A DNA stretch of 64,000 nucleotides from WHSW01 sp963722175 (GTDB lineage: Bacteria > Actinomycetota > Thermoleophilia > Solirubrobacterales > 70-9), in assembly GCA_963722175.1 (NCBI GenBank), contig CAVRKA010000004.1, forward strand, positions 868,001 to 932,000, given 5' to 3'. Of the stretch, positions 24,417 to 31,821 are shown piece after piece. The translations under genes were made by a program, and so were the position numbers. Every line of letters starts with the position of its first letter. Position 1 is the first letter of the stretch. The notes beneath the pieces were generated by a model. It did no database searches. It had not been told where the DNA came from and was given only the letters and a program-made list of their open reading frames with translations.

Positions 24417-25960
24417 AGCACTCGGCTCTGCTCAGGCTGAAGCTCGCCTTCGGCCTGATCGTCGCGGCCTCGCTCGTCTGGGCGCCGGGGGCCGCGGCCA
24501 AGTTCACCACCGGAATCGACTCGGCGGGCCTGTTCCTGAGCTCCGACGCGGGTGAGCGCGACCGCTGGTTCGACACCACGGCCGGCGACCTCCGGGCGGG
24601 ACTCGTCCGCATCGACCTCTCGTGGGACCGGGTCGCCGTCGGCCAGCCGGCCAACGCGGCCGACCCGAACGATCCCGCCTACAGCTTCGGCTTCCTCGAC
24701 GAAGCGATCCGCGACGCGGCCGCTCGGCGCCTCGACGTGGTGCTCACGTTCCACGACGCCCCGAAGTTCGCCCGCGGCGCCGGAGAGCCCGCGTCGGCCG
24801 AGGCCGGAACCTGGAAGCCCGACGCGGCGGCGCTCGGCAACTTCGCGAAGGCGGTGGCGACCCGGTATTCGGGCAACTTCGCGGACCTGCCCCGGGTGCA
24901 TTACTTCGACGCCTGGAACGAGCCCAACTTCCCGCTCTTCCTCCAGCCCCAGTACGAGGGGAACAAGCCCGTCGCGGTCGAGATCTACCGCAAGATGCTC
25001 AACCAGGTCGCGGCGGGGGTCAAGTCGGTGAGCAAGAACAACTCGGTGATCGCCGGCAGTCTGGCGCCGTACGGCGACGATCCCGGGGGGAACCGGGTCC
25101 GGCCGCTTGCCTTCCTGCGCCGCCTGCTGTGCCTGAACGGCAGGCTGAAGGGGACGAAATGCCCCTCCAAGCCCCGCTTCGACATCCTCGCCCACCATCC
25201 GATCAACCTCTCCGGGGGCCCGCGCCGCAGCGCGGAGGATCCGGATGACGCCTCCTCTCCGGACATGAAGCACGTCGCCGAGGTCCTGCGCGCCGCCGAG
25301 CGCGCCCGCACCATCAGCGGCGGTGGCAAGCGCCATCCCCTCTGGGTGACCGAGTTCTGGTGGGAGAGCTTCCCCGAGCCGCCGAGCCCCGACCGGCCGG
25401 TCCCGGGGCTCGAGAAGCACGGCCGCTGGGTCGAGGAGTCCCTGTTCCTGTTCTGGAAGGCCGGGGTGAGCACGGCGATCTACTACCAGTTGCGCGACTC
25501 CCACCTCGACCCGCAGCACCCCGACCAGACCCTGCAGATCGGGCTCTTCCTGGAGGGTGGGACGCCGAAGCCCGCGGCGACCGCCTTCCGCTTCCCCTTC
25601 CTCACCCATCGTGCCGGCGGCGGCCTGCAGGCCTGGGGCAGGGCCCCGGTCGGCGGCAAGCTGAGGATCGAGCGGAAGACGAAGGGTGGCTGGCGCAGGG
25701 TCGGAGGCGAGAAGGTGCGCGCGGGCGAGGTCTTCACCGAGCGCCTGAAGCTCAAGGGCAAGGAGCAGCTGCGCGCCAGCGTCGGCGGGCAGCACAGCCT
25801 CGTCTGGAAGCAGGGCGGCAGCGGTAAGCGGTCAGCGGGGCTCGGGGTGGATCCGAAACCGGACCCGGGCCGGCGAGGGGTCGGTGTTGCCGGCGGGGTC
25901 AGTCGCGGCGACGCGGAATCGGTGGCGGCCGTCCACGAGGCCCTTGTAGCGCCGCGGTGA
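24413..25960 (+). CDS. Secreted glycoside hydrolase-like protein (clan GH-A type fold)
   Basis: 515 aa from TTG 24413. Signal peptide around LKLAFGLIVAASLVWAPGAA, then a TIM-barrel layout: RAGLVRIDLSWDRV, RRLDVVLTFHDAPKFARGAG, the acid/base Glu in YFDAWNEPNFPLFL, FDILAHHPINLSG and the likely nucleophile Glu in HPLWVTEFWWESFPE. The barrel ends near residue 400, followed by a small beta domain. The last 43 residues overlap the convergent PD40 gene by 129 nt and look like read-through from a lost stop. It may trim a cell-surface polysaccharide. Confidence 0.82.
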   Translation: MKHSALLRLKLAFGLIVAASLVWAPGAAAKFTTGIDSAGLFLSSDAGERDRWFDTTAGDLRAGLVRIDLSWDRVAVGQPANAADPNDPAYSFGFLDEAIRDAAARRLDVVLTFHDAPKFARGAGEPASAEAGTWKPDAAALGNFAKAVATRYSGNFADLPRVHYFDAWNEPNFPLFLQPQYEGNKPVAVEIYRKMLNQVAAGVKSVSKNNSVIAGSLAPYGDDPGGNRVRPLAFLRRLLCLNGRLKGTKCPSKPRFDILAHHPINLSGGPRRSAEDPDDASSPDMKHVAEVLRAAERARTISGGGKRHPLWVTEFWWESFPEPPSPDRPVPGLEKHGRWVEESLFLFWKAGVSTAIYYQLRDSHLDPQHPDQTLQIGLFLEGGTPKPAATAFRFPFLTHRAGGGLQAWGRAPVGGKLRIERKTKGGWRRVGGEKVRAGEVFTERLKLKGKEQLRASVGGQHSLVWKQGGSGKRSAGLGVDPKPDPGRRGVGVAGGVSRGDAESVAAVHEALVAPR

Positions 25961-27010
25961 GGTGCACGGCTTCGCCTCGCTGCCGTCGAGGCGGCAGCTG
26001 AAGCTCGAGCCGGGCTCGCTGGAGCGGAAGCGAAACCGCGCCCGCCGCTTCGCGCTGTTCGGCTTCGGAGCCTTGGTGATCGTCGTCCGCGGCGGCGTCC
26101 GGTCAGCCGCCGCGCCGACCGCCCAGTCGGGGTCGGCAGGCGAGCCGGCGGGCCCGGTCGGCAGACCCGTGGGCGCGCCGCCGCCCGCCGCGGCCACCAC
26201 CAGGCCCTGGTCGGCGACGTAGACGACCTCCGTCGAGTCGGGCGAGAAGGCGGGCGAGCGCTCGCTGCGGGCCGGGTCGACGGCGAGCGGAAACTCGTCG
26301 GTGCCGTCGTTGGAGTAGGCGGTGAGGATGTCGCTCGGGCCGGGGCTCGCCGGGTTCGACTGCGCGTAGGCGACCCGCACCCGATCGGGCTGGATCGCCG
26401 GGCCGGTCTCGTCGAGCGAGCTGCGGGCCGTGATCGACGTGGCGGCGGCGTGCGGGGCGCCGGCGACCGTCACGTAGGCGATGTCGAAGTTGCCCGAGGC
26501 GTTGGTCGCCAGGACCACGTGTCCGCCGTCGGCCGAGTACTGCGGCCAGAGATCGTCGCCGGGCCCGGTGAGCAGCGGCCTCGGGTCGGACCCGTCGGCG
26601 GCGATCGTCCACAGGTCGGAGCCGCCGGTCCCGGCCCGATCGGAGGCGAACGCGATCCGGGCGCCGTCCGGCGCGAACGCCGGCATCCGGTCGGCGAAGC
26701 CGTCGTCGGTGAGCTGCCGGGGCGCCGAGCCGTCGGAGCCCATCGTCCAGATCTCACCCGCGGCTCCGGTGCCGACCGTGAACGCGACCGCACCGCTCGG
26801 CGCCACCGACGGATCGTGCCCCTCGCCCGGTCCTTCCGGGAGGTCGGTGAGGTTGACGAGCCCCGAGCCGTCCGGGTTCACGGACCAGACGTCGGCGGCC
26901 GGCGCACCCGGCGCGAGGGCGCCGAAGAAGATCCGGCCGCTGGGTCCGGCGAAGGCGGCGCCCGCGGCGGCGGGCAGCGCCAGAGCCGCCGTGATCGCGG
27001 CCGCGGCCAA
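25832..27010 (-). CDS. Secreted PD40/TolB-like beta-propeller protein
   Basis: 392 aa if TTG 27010 is the start; no ATG or GTG is available in frame near the signal sequence, so the start is uncertain. Hydrophobic leader AAAAITAALALPAAAGAA, then repeats with the WD40-like PD40 pattern: DVWSVNPDGSGLVNLTD, EIWTMGSDGSAPRQLTDDGF, DLWTIAADGSDPRPLLTGPG, each followed by P.....G..I.F. The C-terminal domain reads FRFRSSEPGSSFSCRLDG and GLVDGRHRFRVAATDPAGN. Likely extracellular binding or scaffold role. Its 5' end is only 31 bp from rplK. Confidence 0.8.
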   Translation of the reverse strand: MAAAAITAALALPAAAGAAFAGPSGRIFFGALAPGAPAADVWSVNPDGSGLVNLTDLPEGPGEGHDPSVAPSGAVAFTVGTGAAGEIWTMGSDGSAPRQLTDDGFADRMPAFAPDGARIAFASDRAGTGGSDLWTIAADGSDPRPLLTGPGDDLWPQYSADGGHVVLATNASGNFDIAYVTVAGAPHAAATSITARSSLDETGPAIQPDRVRVAYAQSNPASPGPSDILTAYSNDGTDEFPLAVDPARSERSPAFSPDSTEVVYVADQGLVVAAAGGGAPTGLPTGPAGSPADPDWAVGAAADRTPPRTTITKAPKPNSAKRRARFRFRSSEPGSSFSCRLDGSEAKPCTSPRRYKGLVDGRHRFRVAATDPAGNTDPSPARVRFRIHPEPR

Positions 27011-27022
27011 CCACCATCCCTG

Positions 27023-27028
27023 TATCCT
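27023..27028 (+). promoter_or_regulatory. -10 box TATCCT upstream of rplK
   Basis: TATCCT ends 13 nt before the rplK ATG, giving a leader of only a few nucleotides. The element lies in the 31-bp gap to the divergent gene. Confidence 0.45.
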
Positions 27029-27041
27029 CGTCCGCCGCGCG

Positions 27042-27476
27042 ATGGCTAAGAAGGTACTCACCCTGATCAAGCTCCAGATCCCCGCCGGGGCGGCGAATCC
27101 TGCCCCTCCGGTCGGCCCCGCGCTGGGCCAGCACGGCGTCAACATCATGGAGTTCTGCAAGGCGTTCAACTCCCGCACGCAGGCCGACGCCGGGACGATC
27201 ATCCCGGTCGAGATCACCGTCTACGAGGACCGCTCGTTCGACTTCATCACCAAGACTCCGCCGGCCGCGGTGCTGATCCGCGAGGCACTCGGGATCGAGA
27301 AGGGGTCCGGGGAGCCGAACCGCGAGAAGGTCGGGACCCTGACCGCGGCGCAGTGCCGGGCGATCGCCGAGCGCAAGATGCCGGACCTGAACGCCAACGA
27401 CCTCGACGCCGCCTCGAAGATCATCGCCGGGACGGCGCGCTCGATGGGCGTACTCGTGGAAGGCGTCGACGCTTAG
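27042..27476 (+). CDS. rplK: 50S ribosomal protein L11
   Basis: 144 aa, standard length. Begins MAKKVLTLIKLQIPAGAANP with the conserved ANPAPPVGPALGQHGVNIME, and the C-terminal RNA-binding domain has GTLTAAQCRAIAERKMPDLN. L11 forms the GTPase-associated centre with 23S rRNA and L10. It is separated from rplA by a structured 163-bp spacer, and from nusG by 5.6 kb of envelope genes. Confidence 0.97.
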   Translation: MAKKVLTLIKLQIPAGAANPAPPVGPALGQHGVNIMEFCKAFNSRTQADAGTIIPVEITVYEDRSFDFITKTPPAAVLIREALGIEKGSGEPNREKVGTLTAAQCRAIAERKMPDLNANDLDAASKIIAGTARSMGVLVEGVDA

Positions 27477-27639
27477 CGGTGACTCCCGCGACCCGACACC
27501 CACTCGCGCGGTCCTCGGCGACCGCCATGCTGCGTCCTCGGTCGCGGCCATGGCGCTGCCATTGTCCGCTCCCTGCGTCCTTGCCTGGCGACGCCGATGC
27601 CTCGCGCGAGCAGGCGTCGGGCCACGGGAGGCACCGCTG
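27477..27639. repeat. Structured intergenic element, copy A (rplK-rplA)
   Basis: 163 bp between rplK and rplA. Outer stem CTCGCGCG (27503-27510) pairs with CGCGCGAG (27603-27610). Core 1 CTGCGTCCTCGGTCGC is at 27530-27545, an inner hairpin ATGGC-GCT-GCCAT at 27550-27562, core 2 CGCTCCCTGCGTCCTTG at 27567-27583. The element ends with GGGAGG, then CACCGCTG and the rplA ATG. The same layout occurs at 48041, 54909 and 58456. Confidence 0.75.
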
Positions 27640-28437
27640 ATGTCCGACAAGCGCGGCAAGCGCTACCGCGAGGGGATCGCGAAGGTCGACCGCACGCACG
27701 CGTATCCGCCGGCCGAGGCGGTCCGGCTGGTGAAGGAGACCGCGAGCACGAAGTTCGACGAGACGATCGAGGTCCACATGCGCCTCGGCGTCAACGTCCG
27801 CCACGCGGAGGAGCAGCTGCGCGGGACGCTCGCGCTTCCGAACGGCCTGGGCAAGTCGATCACCGTCGCCGTGTTCGCCGACGGCGACGCCGCGCGCGCC
27901 GCCAACGAGGCCGGCGCCGACTTCGTCGGCGCGCAGGACCTCGCCGACCGGGTCGAGGAGGGCTGGACCGACTTCGACGTCGCGATCGCGACCCCGTCGC
28001 TGATGGGGCCGGTGGTCTCGAAGCTCGGCCGGGTACTCGGCCCGCAGGGCAAGATGCCGAACCCGAAGGTAGGCACGGTCACCGACGACGTCGGCAAGGC
28101 GGTCAGCGAGGCGAAGGCCGGCAAGGTCGAGTACCGCACCGACCGCCAGGCGATCGTCCACCTGACCATCGGCAAGGCGAGCTTCGACGAGCGCGCGTTG
28201 CTCGAGAACTACGCCGCGATCATCGACGAGATCGTGCGCGCCAAGCCCGCCGCCGCCAAGGGCCGCTACCTGCTCTCGATCACGCTCGCGACCTCGATGG
28301 GCCCGGGGGTCCGGGTTGACTCCTCGCGCACCCGCGAGGGGGAGATCCTGGCCGAGCTGGGCGCACCCGCCGGCGGCGACGAGACCTCGGATGCGGCGGC
28401 CGCGGACTCCGCGGCGCCCGAGCCCGCCACCGCTTAG
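27640..28437 (+). CDS. rplA: 50S ribosomal protein L1
   Basis: 265 aa from ATG 27640, which has GGGAGG 8 nt upstream. L1 builds the mobile L1 stalk of the large subunit and in many bacteria represses its own operon. Conserved parts: YREGIAKVDRTHAYPPAEAV, TPSLMGPVVSKLGRVLGPQG and KMPNPKVGTVTDDVGKAV. A 30-residue Ala/Asp/Glu-rich tail is added at the end. The stop overlaps the convergent epimerase gene by 4 nt. Confidence 0.97.
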   Translation: MSDKRGKRYREGIAKVDRTHAYPPAEAVRLVKETASTKFDETIEVHMRLGVNVRHAEEQLRGTLALPNGLGKSITVAVFADGDAARAANEAGADFVGAQDLADRVEEGWTDFDVAIATPSLMGPVVSKLGRVLGPQGKMPNPKVGTVTDDVGKAVSEAKAGKVEYRTDRQAIVHLTIGKASFDERALLENYAAIIDEIVRAKPAAAKGRYLLSITLATSMGPGVRVDSSRTREGEILAELGAPAGGDETSDAAAADSAAPEPATA

Positions 28438-29507
28438 ACCGCTGCGCCCTCCCAGCGCTCGACGTTCTGCTCGTGCATCTGGGTGAGGATGTCCTCGATC
28501 CCATAGCGCAGCGACCAGTCCGGGTAGTCGGCCTCGAACGGGCCGAGGTCACTGATCCACCAGCGATGGTCGCCGATCCGCGGCTCGGGCCCGAGCTCCC
28601 ACGAGAGCTCGCGGCCGGCGATCCGCTCACAGGCCGAGATCGCCTCCAACATCGAGCAGTTCGAGTCGCGCCCGCCGCCGATGTTGTAGACGGCGCCCGG
28701 GCGCGGGGCCTTCCGATAGGCCTCGAAGGCCGCCACCAGGTCGGCGGAGTGGATGTTGTCTCTGACCTGCTTGCCGGCGTAGCCGAAGACGGTGTAGGGG
28801 GTGGCGGTGACCACGCACTTCATCAGGTAGGCCAAAAAGCCGTGAAGCTTTGCCCCGGCGTGCTGGGGGCCGGTCAGACAGCCGCCGCGAAAGGCCACCG
28901 TCGGGAGCTCGAAGTAGCGCCCGTACTCCTGGACCAGCAGGTCGGCGGCGGCCTTGGAGGCGCCGAACAGCGAGTGGGTCGAGGCGTCGATCGACATCGA
29001 GGTGTCGATCCCGCGGTGATAGCGGTGCGAGTCGGGGAGCTCGAGGCGGGTGGCGAGGTCGGCGAGCGGCAGGCGGTTGGGGGTGTCGCCGTAGACCTTG
29101 TTGGTCGAGCAGAAGATGAACGGCGCCTCGGGGCAGTGAGCGCGCGCGGCCTGCAACAGGTTGAGGGTCCCGTTGGCGTTGACGGTGAAGTCGGTCTGGG
29201 GCTCAGACGCAGCCCAGTCGTGCGAGGGCTGGGCGGCGGTGTGGATGACGACCTCGATCTCACCGCGGTGCTTTGCGAACAGCCGCTCGATCCCCTCGGC
29301 GTCGCGGATGTCGAGCTCCAGCGAGTGAAACTCCGCATAGGTGGCCGCCAGCTCGTCGGTGACCGACTGGGTCGAGGCCTCGGGACCGAAGAAGTAGGCG
29401 CGCATGTCGTTTTCGATCCCGACCACGTCGAGGCCCGACTCGACCAGGTGGCGGACCGATTCGGAGCCGATCAGGCCCCCGGAGCCGGTGACGATGGCGA
29501 CGCTCAT
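28434..29507 (-). CDS. NAD-dependent epimerase, CDP-tyvelose/paratose 2-epimerase-like
   Basis: 357 aa. Extended SDR with N-terminal TGSGGLIGSESVRHLVESG, HTAAQPSHDWAASEPQTDF (a signature of CDP-paratose/tyvelose 2-epimerase), FCSTNKVYGDTPNRLPL and the YxxxK counterpart SLFGASKAAADLLVQEYG. It would epimerise C-2 of an NDP-deoxysugar. The catalytic Tyr position is Phe in FGASK, as in tyvelose epimerases. It lies convergent to rplA, splitting rplA from rplJ; a TAACTT box ends 9 nt upstream of its ATG. Confidence 0.85.
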   Translation of the reverse strand: MSVAIVTGSGGLIGSESVRHLVESGLDVVGIENDMRAYFFGPEASTQSVTDELAATYAEFHSLELDIRDAEGIERLFAKHRGEIEVVIHTAAQPSHDWAASEPQTDFTVNANGTLNLLQAARAHCPEAPFIFCSTNKVYGDTPNRLPLADLATRLELPDSHRYHRGIDTSMSIDASTHSLFGASKAAADLLVQEYGRYFELPTVAFRGGCLTGPQHAGAKLHGFLAYLMKCVVTATPYTVFGYAGKQVRDNIHSADLVAAFEAYRKAPRPGAVYNIGGGRDSNCSMLEAISACERIAGRELSWELGPEPRIGDHRWWISDLGPFEADYPDWSLRYGIEDILTQMHEQNVERWEGAAV

Positions 29508-29571
29508 AGGGGCGGAAAGTTAGCGAGCGCGACGACGTCCGGACGACCGGTACTTTCGCCAACCCCGCGGG

Positions 29572-29577
29572 TATATG
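29572..29577 (+). promoter_or_regulatory. -10-like box TATATG before delta-60 gene
   Basis: TATATG ends 5 nt before ATG 29583. The spacing is near the leaderless pattern, but the last base differs from TANNNT. Confidence 0.35.
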
Positions 29578-29582
29578 CAGCA

Positions 29583-30887
29583 ATGGTGCCTCGGCGGGGA
29601 GTCCTGATCGGCGCAGTCTGTGCCTTCGGCCTGGCGGCCGGGGTCGCGTCGGCTGCACCGGGCGACCTCGACCCGAGCTTCGGGAACGGCGGCATAGTCG
29701 CTCTCGGCGACGACTACTCGTGGGCTTCGGACCTGCTGATCGACCCCAGGCGCAGACTGATCGTCAGCGGCGTCGATCGCGGTTCCGGTCCGGCGCTGTT
29801 TCGGTTCCGCCGGAACGGGGCGCTCGATCGGTCGTACAGCGGCGACGGACGCAGGCTCCTGGATCCGGGCGATGTGTACCCGAACCAAGAGATGCCGATC
29901 GTCAGGCAGGCCGACGGCAAGATCGTGGTCGGCTTCGCGCTCGGCTACGAGCCGCCGACGATCGGGCTCGCTCGGCTGAATCGCGACGGGACGCTCGACG
30001 GCAGCTTCGGCGACGGGGGCGTCGCGAGAACCGGCGTCCCGCTCGCCGGGTATCCGTGGACCCTTGGGATCGACGTCGCGGCCGACCGGCGGATGGTGGC
30101 TGCCGGTCCTGCGCCCTGCACTTGCCCGACCGGCGCCGGCGGCGGGCTGCTCATCGCCCGCTTCCTGGCGGACGGCTCCGTCGACAAGTCGTTCGCGGAC
30201 GACGGCTCGAAGGTGATCCGCGGGGAGGAGTTCAGTTCGGCCACCAGCGTCGAGGCGCTGCGCCACGGAGGGATCGTGGCGGCCGGAACGCTCTTCGACA
30301 CGGGGCTCACCGTCGTCAAGCTCCACAGGTCCGGCGCGTTCGACGACCGCTTCTCGGGCGATGGGATCGCCGTCCCATATCCCGGCAGGGGCGTGGTGGC
30401 TAATGACTTGACGCTGGGAGCCAGGGGCCGCCTCGTGCTCGCCGGGGAGGCGCTCTGCTGCAACAGCGATTTTGTCCTCCGCCTGAACCGCGGCGGCGCC
30501 CGGGACCCGTCGTTCGGCCACCGGGGCGTCGCGCTCGCGCCTTGGTCCCGCGACGGCACGTTCGACAGCTCGGGAACCTTCACGGCCCTGGGCCTCGACT
30601 CAGCGGGACGGATCGCCGTCGCCGGATCGACCTATGACCCCGACACGGGAGCCCAGTCCGAGGCCGTGACCCGATATCGGTCGAACGGGGAGCTGGCGGC
30701 GTCCTTCGGCGAAGGCGGGACGGCACAGACGCTGTTCGGTGACGACGCTGCCGCGGCCGCGGCGATCGCCATCCAGCCGGACGGCAAGATCGTGACGGCC
30801 GGCTCGTCGCTTCACTACGAGTTCCGCAGCGAGTTCAGCGTTCTGAGCCTGGCGAGGTACCTCGTCTCGAACAAGAAGCGGCGCTGA
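29583..30887 (+). CDS. Secreted delta-60 repeat (beta-propeller-like) protein
   Basis: 434 aa. Signal peptide VLIGAVCAFGLAAGVASAAP, then at least six repeats of about 55-60 residues of the type LDPSFGNGGIV / LARLNRDGTLDGSFGDGGV / LHRSGAFDDRFSGDGI / LRLNRGGARDPSFGHRGV with QPDGKIVTAGSS between. This is the delta-60 repeat family found in bacterial surface proteins. It likely binds a ligand or forms a scaffold outside the cell. Isolated plus-strand gene in the block inserted between rplA and rplJ. Confidence 0.85.
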   Translation: MVPRRGVLIGAVCAFGLAAGVASAAPGDLDPSFGNGGIVALGDDYSWASDLLIDPRRRLIVSGVDRGSGPALFRFRRNGALDRSYSGDGRRLLDPGDVYPNQEMPIVRQADGKIVVGFALGYEPPTIGLARLNRDGTLDGSFGDGGVARTGVPLAGYPWTLGIDVAADRRMVAAGPAPCTCPTGAGGGLLIARFLADGSVDKSFADDGSKVIRGEEFSSATSVEALRHGGIVAAGTLFDTGLTVVKLHRSGAFDDRFSGDGIAVPYPGRGVVANDLTLGARGRLVLAGEALCCNSDFVLRLNRGGARDPSFGHRGVALAPWSRDGTFDSSGTFTALGLDSAGRIAVAGSTYDPDTGAQSEAVTRYRSNGELAASFGEGGTAQTLFGDDAAAAAAIAIQPDGKIVTAGSSLHYEFRSEFSVLSLARYLVSNKKRR

Positions 30888-30907
30888 GCGCCGAGTTCGT
30901 CGACAGC

Positions 30908-31160
30908 TCAGCCGCCGTTGCCGGCCGCCGCGCCGAAGCCGGCCGTCCGCCGCTGGAGCTTGCGGTGCTCGACGATTCCGTCGACGAGGCCGTACTCGAG
31001 CGCCTGCTCGGCGCTGAAGAAGCGGTCGCGCTCGGCGTCGTCGTGGATCCGCCCGGCCGTCTGGCCGGTGTGCCTGGCGTAGATCTCCTCCATCCGCCGA
31101 CGCAGGTCGAGCGCCTCGCGGGCGTGGATCTCGATGTCGGTCGCCTGACCGCGGCGCCGA
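30908..31160 (-). pseudogene. clpP: C-terminal fragment of ClpP protease
   Basis: The minus-strand frame contains GQATDIEIHAREALDLRRRM, then EEIYARHTGQTAGRIHDDAE and RDRFFSAEQALEYGLVDGIV: the last 75-80 residues of the Clp protease proteolytic subunit, including the catalytic-triad Asp region, ending at TGA/TAG near 30908. The N-terminal part with catalytic Ser and His is absent; upstream in-frame sequence is arginine-rich nonsense. It is therefore a remnant of a duplicated clpP. The 411-bp gap 30888-31298 contains nothing else I can support. Confidence 0.75.
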
Positions 31161-31298
31161 TGTCGGGACCGATGACCTGGATGGCGACCGTCGGCGCCGA
31201 GTGGGACGACCGGCTCGCGGCGCTGCGGCGTCATCTGGCGGGGCGGACGGCCTCGCGCTGATCCCGGCACGAAGTGCGCTGGTCTGGCGCACCTCTGA

Positions 31299-31652
31299 GT
31301 GGGACAATTCGTCGCGGTGAGCTCCGAGGACCGCCACAAGGACCTGCTCGACCGTGCCACCGCTGCGCTGGAGCGGATCGACGCGACGGTAACCCGGCAA
31401 GCCGAGGCGTTCGACCGTCAAGCCGAGGTGTTCGACCGCCAGGCCGCGGCATTCGACCGCCAGGCGGAGACGCACGAGCGGATGATGCACCGGATGGACC
31501 GCCGCGATGACACCCTCGTAGAGGCGATCGGCGACATCGACCTCAGCTTGAAGCGGAACACCGAGCGGCTCGAGGACATGGGCGACGCCATCCGCGCCAA
31601 TACCCAGGCGGTGCTTGCGACGCTGGACCGCCTCGGTCCGGCGACGGGCTGA
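31299..31652 (+). CDS. Small coiled-coil repeat protein
   Basis: 117 aa from GTG 31299 (or GTG 31317, giving 111 aa). Entirely helical and charged, with four near-identical units of seven residues: RQAEAFD, RQAEVFD, RQAAAFD, RQAETHE. It then continues into MMHRMDRRDDTLVEAIGDID. No signal peptide or transmembrane segment. The heptad length predicts a coiled coil. Family not recognised; reminiscent of short actinobacterial hypothetical proteins. It is the last gene before the rplJ promoter. Confidence 0.6.
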   Translation: MGQFVAVSSEDRHKDLLDRATAALERIDATVTRQAEAFDRQAEVFDRQAAAFDRQAETHERMMHRMDRRDDTLVEAIGDIDLSLKRNTERLEDMGDAIRANTQAVLATLDRLGPATG

Positions 31653-31668
31653 GCCGCGGGTGATTCGC

Positions 31669-31674
31669 TAACCT
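31669..31674 (+). promoter_or_regulatory. -10 box TAACCT of the rplJ-rplL operon
   Basis: TAACCT in the GCTAACCTCACGCC context, 147 nt upstream of rplJ. It fits the TANNNT boxes elsewhere in the window and would start the leader RNA near 31681. Confidence 0.45.
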
Positions 31675-31679
31675 CACGC

Positions 31680-31821
31680 CTCGCACAACCGCCCGAGACC
31701 GTCGGCGGGGCCCCAGGGCCCGAAAGACCGGCGCAGGTGAGTTCGAGAGCCCACGCTTTTTCGAGCCTGCCTGAGCGCAGGCTCTTTTTCGTCGGCGGGG
31801 GCATCGAATCGAAGACTTCGC
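31680..31821 (+). promoter_or_regulatory. rplJ leader RNA (L10-type leader candidate)
   Basis: About 140 nt of leader with GACCGTCGGCGGGGCCCCAG, GGGCCCGAAAGACCGGCG and a terminator-like hairpin, then CGAAGACTTCG just before ATG 31822. Position and paired GC-rich segments fit the ribosomal protein L10 leader, where the L10-L12 complex binds to repress the operon. I identify it by position and general features, not by an alignment. Confidence 0.5.
31763..31789 (+). terminator. Hairpin with T-tract in the rplJ leader (attenuator candidate)
   Basis: GAGCCTGC (31763-31770), 6-nt loop, GCAGGCTC (31777-31784), TTTTT (31785-31789). A perfect 8-bp stem with T-run between promoter and rplJ, 32 nt before the ATG. 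It should end transcription unless an alternative fold is formed. Confidence 0.7.

Noticed and set aside
27550..27640. An earlier rplA start at ATG 27550.
   Set aside because: It lies within the structured spacer, adds 30 unrelated residues and lacks the GGGAGG site that precedes ATG 27640.
30965..31261. A 98-codon plus-strand frame over the clpP remnant.
   Set aside because: It is antisense to the recognisable ClpP fragment and has no credible start signal or family.
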